A program made the translations under genes and the position numbers. Positions 5,740-7,013 of a stretch of 7,013 nucleotides of DNA are shown here, in pieces. The first letter of the stretch is position 1. Each line of letters begins with the position of its first letter. The stretch is from the NCBI GenBank assembly GCA_031270205.1, contig JAISYA010000108.1, forward strand, positions 1-7,013. Direction: 5' to 3'. The notes under the pieces are model-generated. The model had not been told where the DNA came from. It ran no database searches and was given only the letters and a program-made list of their open reading frames with translations. The DNA comes from Treponema sp. GTDB taxonomy: Bacteria > Spirochaetota > Spirochaetia > Treponematales > Breznakiellaceae.

Positions 5740-6769
5740 AGCGCAGGTCCAGCGCCATAGCCAATACGTCGACGTAGCTCCCGATGTCCGGCAGCGTGGT
5801 TTTGACGCCGTTCTTCCAGTAACAGGCTACATATTTGAAGTCGGCGATTGTTTCAACTCCGGCCACATACACATCGGAGCCGGACACGGCGATGGCCTTT
5901 GCAACGGCCTCGTACCCGCCGTCTGTCAACACGGTCTTCACCCCGTTCTTCCAGTAACAGGCTACCGCTTTGCCGGCGGCGTTTTCTTCAGCTCCGGCCG
6001 CGTACACATCGGAGCCGGACACGGCAATGGCCTCTGCATAGGCCTTGTACCTGCCGTCTGTCAGCGCGGTTTTCACCCCGTTCTTCCAGTACCAGGCTGC
6101 CTGTTTGTCGGCGGCATTCCTTTCCCATCCGGCCGCGTACACGTTGGAGCCGGACACGGTGATGGCCGCTGCGTAGGCGTGGTACCCGCCGTCTGTCAAC
6201 ACGGTCTTCACCCCGTTCTTCCAGTAACAGGCTTCCCTGTTGCCGGCGGCGTTGGCTTCATATCCGGCCGCGTACACATCGGAGCCGGACACGGCGATGG
6301 CCGCTGCGCCGGCCTCGTACCTGCCGTCTGTCAAGGCGGTTTTCACCCCGTTCTTCCAGTACCAGGCTGCCTGTTTGCCGGCGGCGTTGGCTTCAGATCC
6401 GGCCGTGTACACATCGGAGCCGGACACGGCAATGGCCATTGCGCCGGCGTTGTACCTACCGTCCGACAGCGCGGTTTTCATCCCGTTCTTCCAGTAACAG
6501 GCTACATCTTTGCCGGCGGCGTTCCATTCCCATCCGGCCACGTACACATCGGAGCCGGACACGGCGATGGCGTCCGCCCAGGCGCTGTACCTGCCGTCTG
6601 TCAAGGCGGTCTTGACCCCGTTCTTCCAGTAACAGGCTACCCCGTTGCCGTCGAGGGCTATTTCCAATCCGGCCGCGTACACGTCGGCGGCCGGCTCGTA
6701 TTTCTGCTGGGCGGCGGCAAAAAAGACCGACAGCGCAAAAAACGGCGAACACAAGGCGATTCTTTTCAT
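5738..6769 (-). CDS. Secreted protein of seven 45-residue repeats, predicted seven-bladed beta-propeller
   Basis: This is a 343-residue protein of unknown function. Residues 1-20 form a signal peptide (MKRIALCSPFFALSVFFAAA) with likely signal-peptidase I cleavage before QQ; there is no lipobox. Residues 29-343 are exactly seven 45-residue repeats with no linkers. The shared skeleton is VYxAGxE, YWKNGxKT, LxDGxY, AIxVSGS. Each repeat has four short beta-like stretches, fitting a four-stranded blade, and seven copies fit a closed propeller. Repeats 1-6 are nearly identical; repeat 7 is diverged after KNGVKT. Positions 7, 9, 15, 34, 36 and 38 of the repeat vary strongly from blade to blade while neighbours are fixed. 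The start is clear: AAAGGAG lies 6 nt before the ATG at 6769, with a promoter just upstream. The gene stands alone between two 21-bp arrays. The fold and exported location are inferences; ligand and role are unknown. Confidence 0.88.
   Translation of the reverse strand: MKRIALCSPFFALSVFFAAAQQKYEPAADVYAAGLEIALDGNGVACYWKNGVKTALTDGRYSAWADAIAVSGSDVYVAGWEWNAAGKDVACYWKNGMKTALSDGRYNAGAMAIAVSGSDVYTAGSEANAAGKQAAWYWKNGVKTALTDGRYEAGAAAIAVSGSDVYAAGYEANAAGNREACYWKNGVKTVLTDGGYHAYAAAITVSGSNVYAAGWERNAADKQAAWYWKNGVKTALTDGRYKAYAEAIAVSGSDVYAAGAEENAAGKAVACYWKNGVKTVLTDGGYEAVAKAIAVSGSDVYVAGVETIADFKYVACYWKNGVKTTLPDIGSYVDVLAMALDLR
5741..6685 (-). repeat. Seven in-frame 135-bp repeats (propeller blades)
   Basis: In order of translation, the units are 6551-6685, 6416-6550, 6281-6415, 6146-6280, 6011-6145, 5876-6010 and 5741-5875. 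The similarity is at DNA level too: long runs around the YWKNG and VSGS codons recur nearly unchanged, so amplification is fairly recent or the copies are kept alike by recombination. Blades 3 and 5 share KQAAWYW and ALTDGRY. Blades 4 and 6 share VLTDGGY and a DNA stretch of about 50 identical bases. This points to a two-blade (270-bp) duplication step. Confidence 0.93.
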
Positions 6770-6775
6770 CCGGTA

Positions 6776-6782
6776 CTCCTTT
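6776..6782 (-). promoter_or_regulatory. Ribosome binding site of the propeller gene
   Basis: AAAGGAG on the minus strand, 6 nt before the ATG at 6769. It is a strong Shine-Dalgarno and fixes the start. Confidence 0.85.
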
Positions 6783-6791
6783 ATCTACCGT

Positions 6792-6820
6792 ATAATACCA
6801 CGCCCTCCCCCGCCGGTCAA
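6792..6820 (-). promoter_or_regulatory. Promoter of the propeller gene with extended -10
   Basis: On the minus strand, TTGACC (6815-6820) is followed after 17 bp by TATTAT (6792-6797), and TGG directly before it forms an extended -10. Transcription should start near 6785, giving a leader of about 16 nt that holds the Shine-Dalgarno. This is the best consensus promoter in the window. The second 21-bp array begins about 54 bp upstream of the -35 box. Confidence 0.7.
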
Positions 6821-6873
6821 ACAAAACCTTCCCGCCGGCGCGGTTTGCAATTCCGCGCTTCCGCCCAACGCCC

Positions 6874-7013
6874 GCTAGTACTAGTGAGAGTCTCGCTAGT
6901 ACTAGTGAGCGGCCCGCTAGTACTAGTGAGAGTCTCGCTAGTACTAGTGAGCGGACCGCTAGCACTAGTGAGAGTCTCGCTAGTACTAGTGAGCGGCCCG
7001 CTAGTACTAGAGA
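6874..7013. repeat. Second 21-bp tandem repeat array upstream of the propeller gene, runs off the window
   Basis: Six full units of 21 bp (from 6874, 6895, 6916, 6937, 6958 and 6979) and 14 nt of a seventh are present. Each is a core GCTAGTACTAGTGAG plus a 6-mer. The 6-mers alternate strictly: AGTCTC, CGGCCC, AGTCTC, CGGACC, AGTCTC, CGGCCC, giving a 42-bp higher-order unit. The core contains the perfect palindrome CTAGTACTAG, and the 6-mer junctions form others such as AGCGG-C-CCGCT. Unit 5 has GCTAGCAC in place of GCTAGTAC, and the seventh unit departs from the core at its last bases (TAGAGA). The period, the layout and two 6-mers are shared with the array at 5509-5739. Confidence 0.95.

Noticed and set aside
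5290..5760. Plus-strand protein with LANVRET heptads as a real gene
   Set aside because: It has a TTG start with no usable ribosome binding site and a low-complexity Pro/Arg/Ser first part, it overlaps the lipoprotein promoter, and it ends inside the opposite-strand propeller gene. The open frame follows from the 21-bp period. Kept only as a finding.
5741..6685. Diversity-generating retroelement target, because of the variable codons in the blades
   Set aside because: There is no reverse transcriptase, template repeat or accessory gene in the window, and the changes are not confined to adenines. A template elsewhere in the genome cannot be excluded.
6456..6965. Minus-strand frame with repeated LSLVLAG-type heptads
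   Set aside because: It is the translation of the 21-bp array running on into the wrong frame of the propeller gene. It has no independent start signals.

Overview
The window reads as a stretch of a GC-rich Gram-negative-type chromosome. All recognisable genes are on the minus strand. A termite-gut Treponema or related spirochaete is my best guess, from the TRAP transporter, the SH3-domain lipoprotein and the 7-codon GC-rich minisatellites. No rRNA, tRNA or marker gene fixes the taxon, so treat this as tentative.

Layout, read in the direction of transcription (right to left). (1) Positions 6874-7013 hold a 21-bp tandem array that runs off the right edge. (2) Positions 5738-6769 encode a secreted protein made of a signal peptide plus exactly seven 45-residue repeats, which suggests a seven-bladed beta-propeller. 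It has a good extended -10 promoter and Shine-Dalgarno sequence. (3) Positions 5509-5739 hold a second 21-bp array that begins at the stop codon of that gene and is visibly related in sequence to the first. (4) Positions 5261-5508 are GC-rich intergenic DNA with a small hairpin and the promoter of the next operon. (5) Positions 3905-5260 encode an SH3-domain lipoprotein, followed after 3 nt by (6) an ABC-F ATPase (1916-3901). (7) Positions 1763-1915 hold a candidate promoter overlapped by a 44-bp near-perfect palindrome, plus an out-of-frame Lys/Ala-rich tail of the ABC-F gene. (8) A TRAP transporter membrane pair follows: dctQ (1235-1762) overlaps dctM (1-1238), which runs off the left edge. 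dctM has no stop codon inside the window.

Functionally the window splits into three units. The first is a solute-import operon, whose periplasmic binding protein is not seen and may lie to the left. The second is a two-gene operon of an exported SH3-type lipoprotein and a ribosome-associated-type ABC-F protein. The third is a propeller gene bracketed by two related minisatellites.

The propeller unit is the most unusual part. Its blades are nearly identical except at a few alternating positions, where almost every blade carries a different residue. Related 21-bp palindromic repeats sit on both sides of the gene. This looks like a repeat-diversified surface or periplasmic binding protein in a recombination-prone setting; the ligand and role are unknown.
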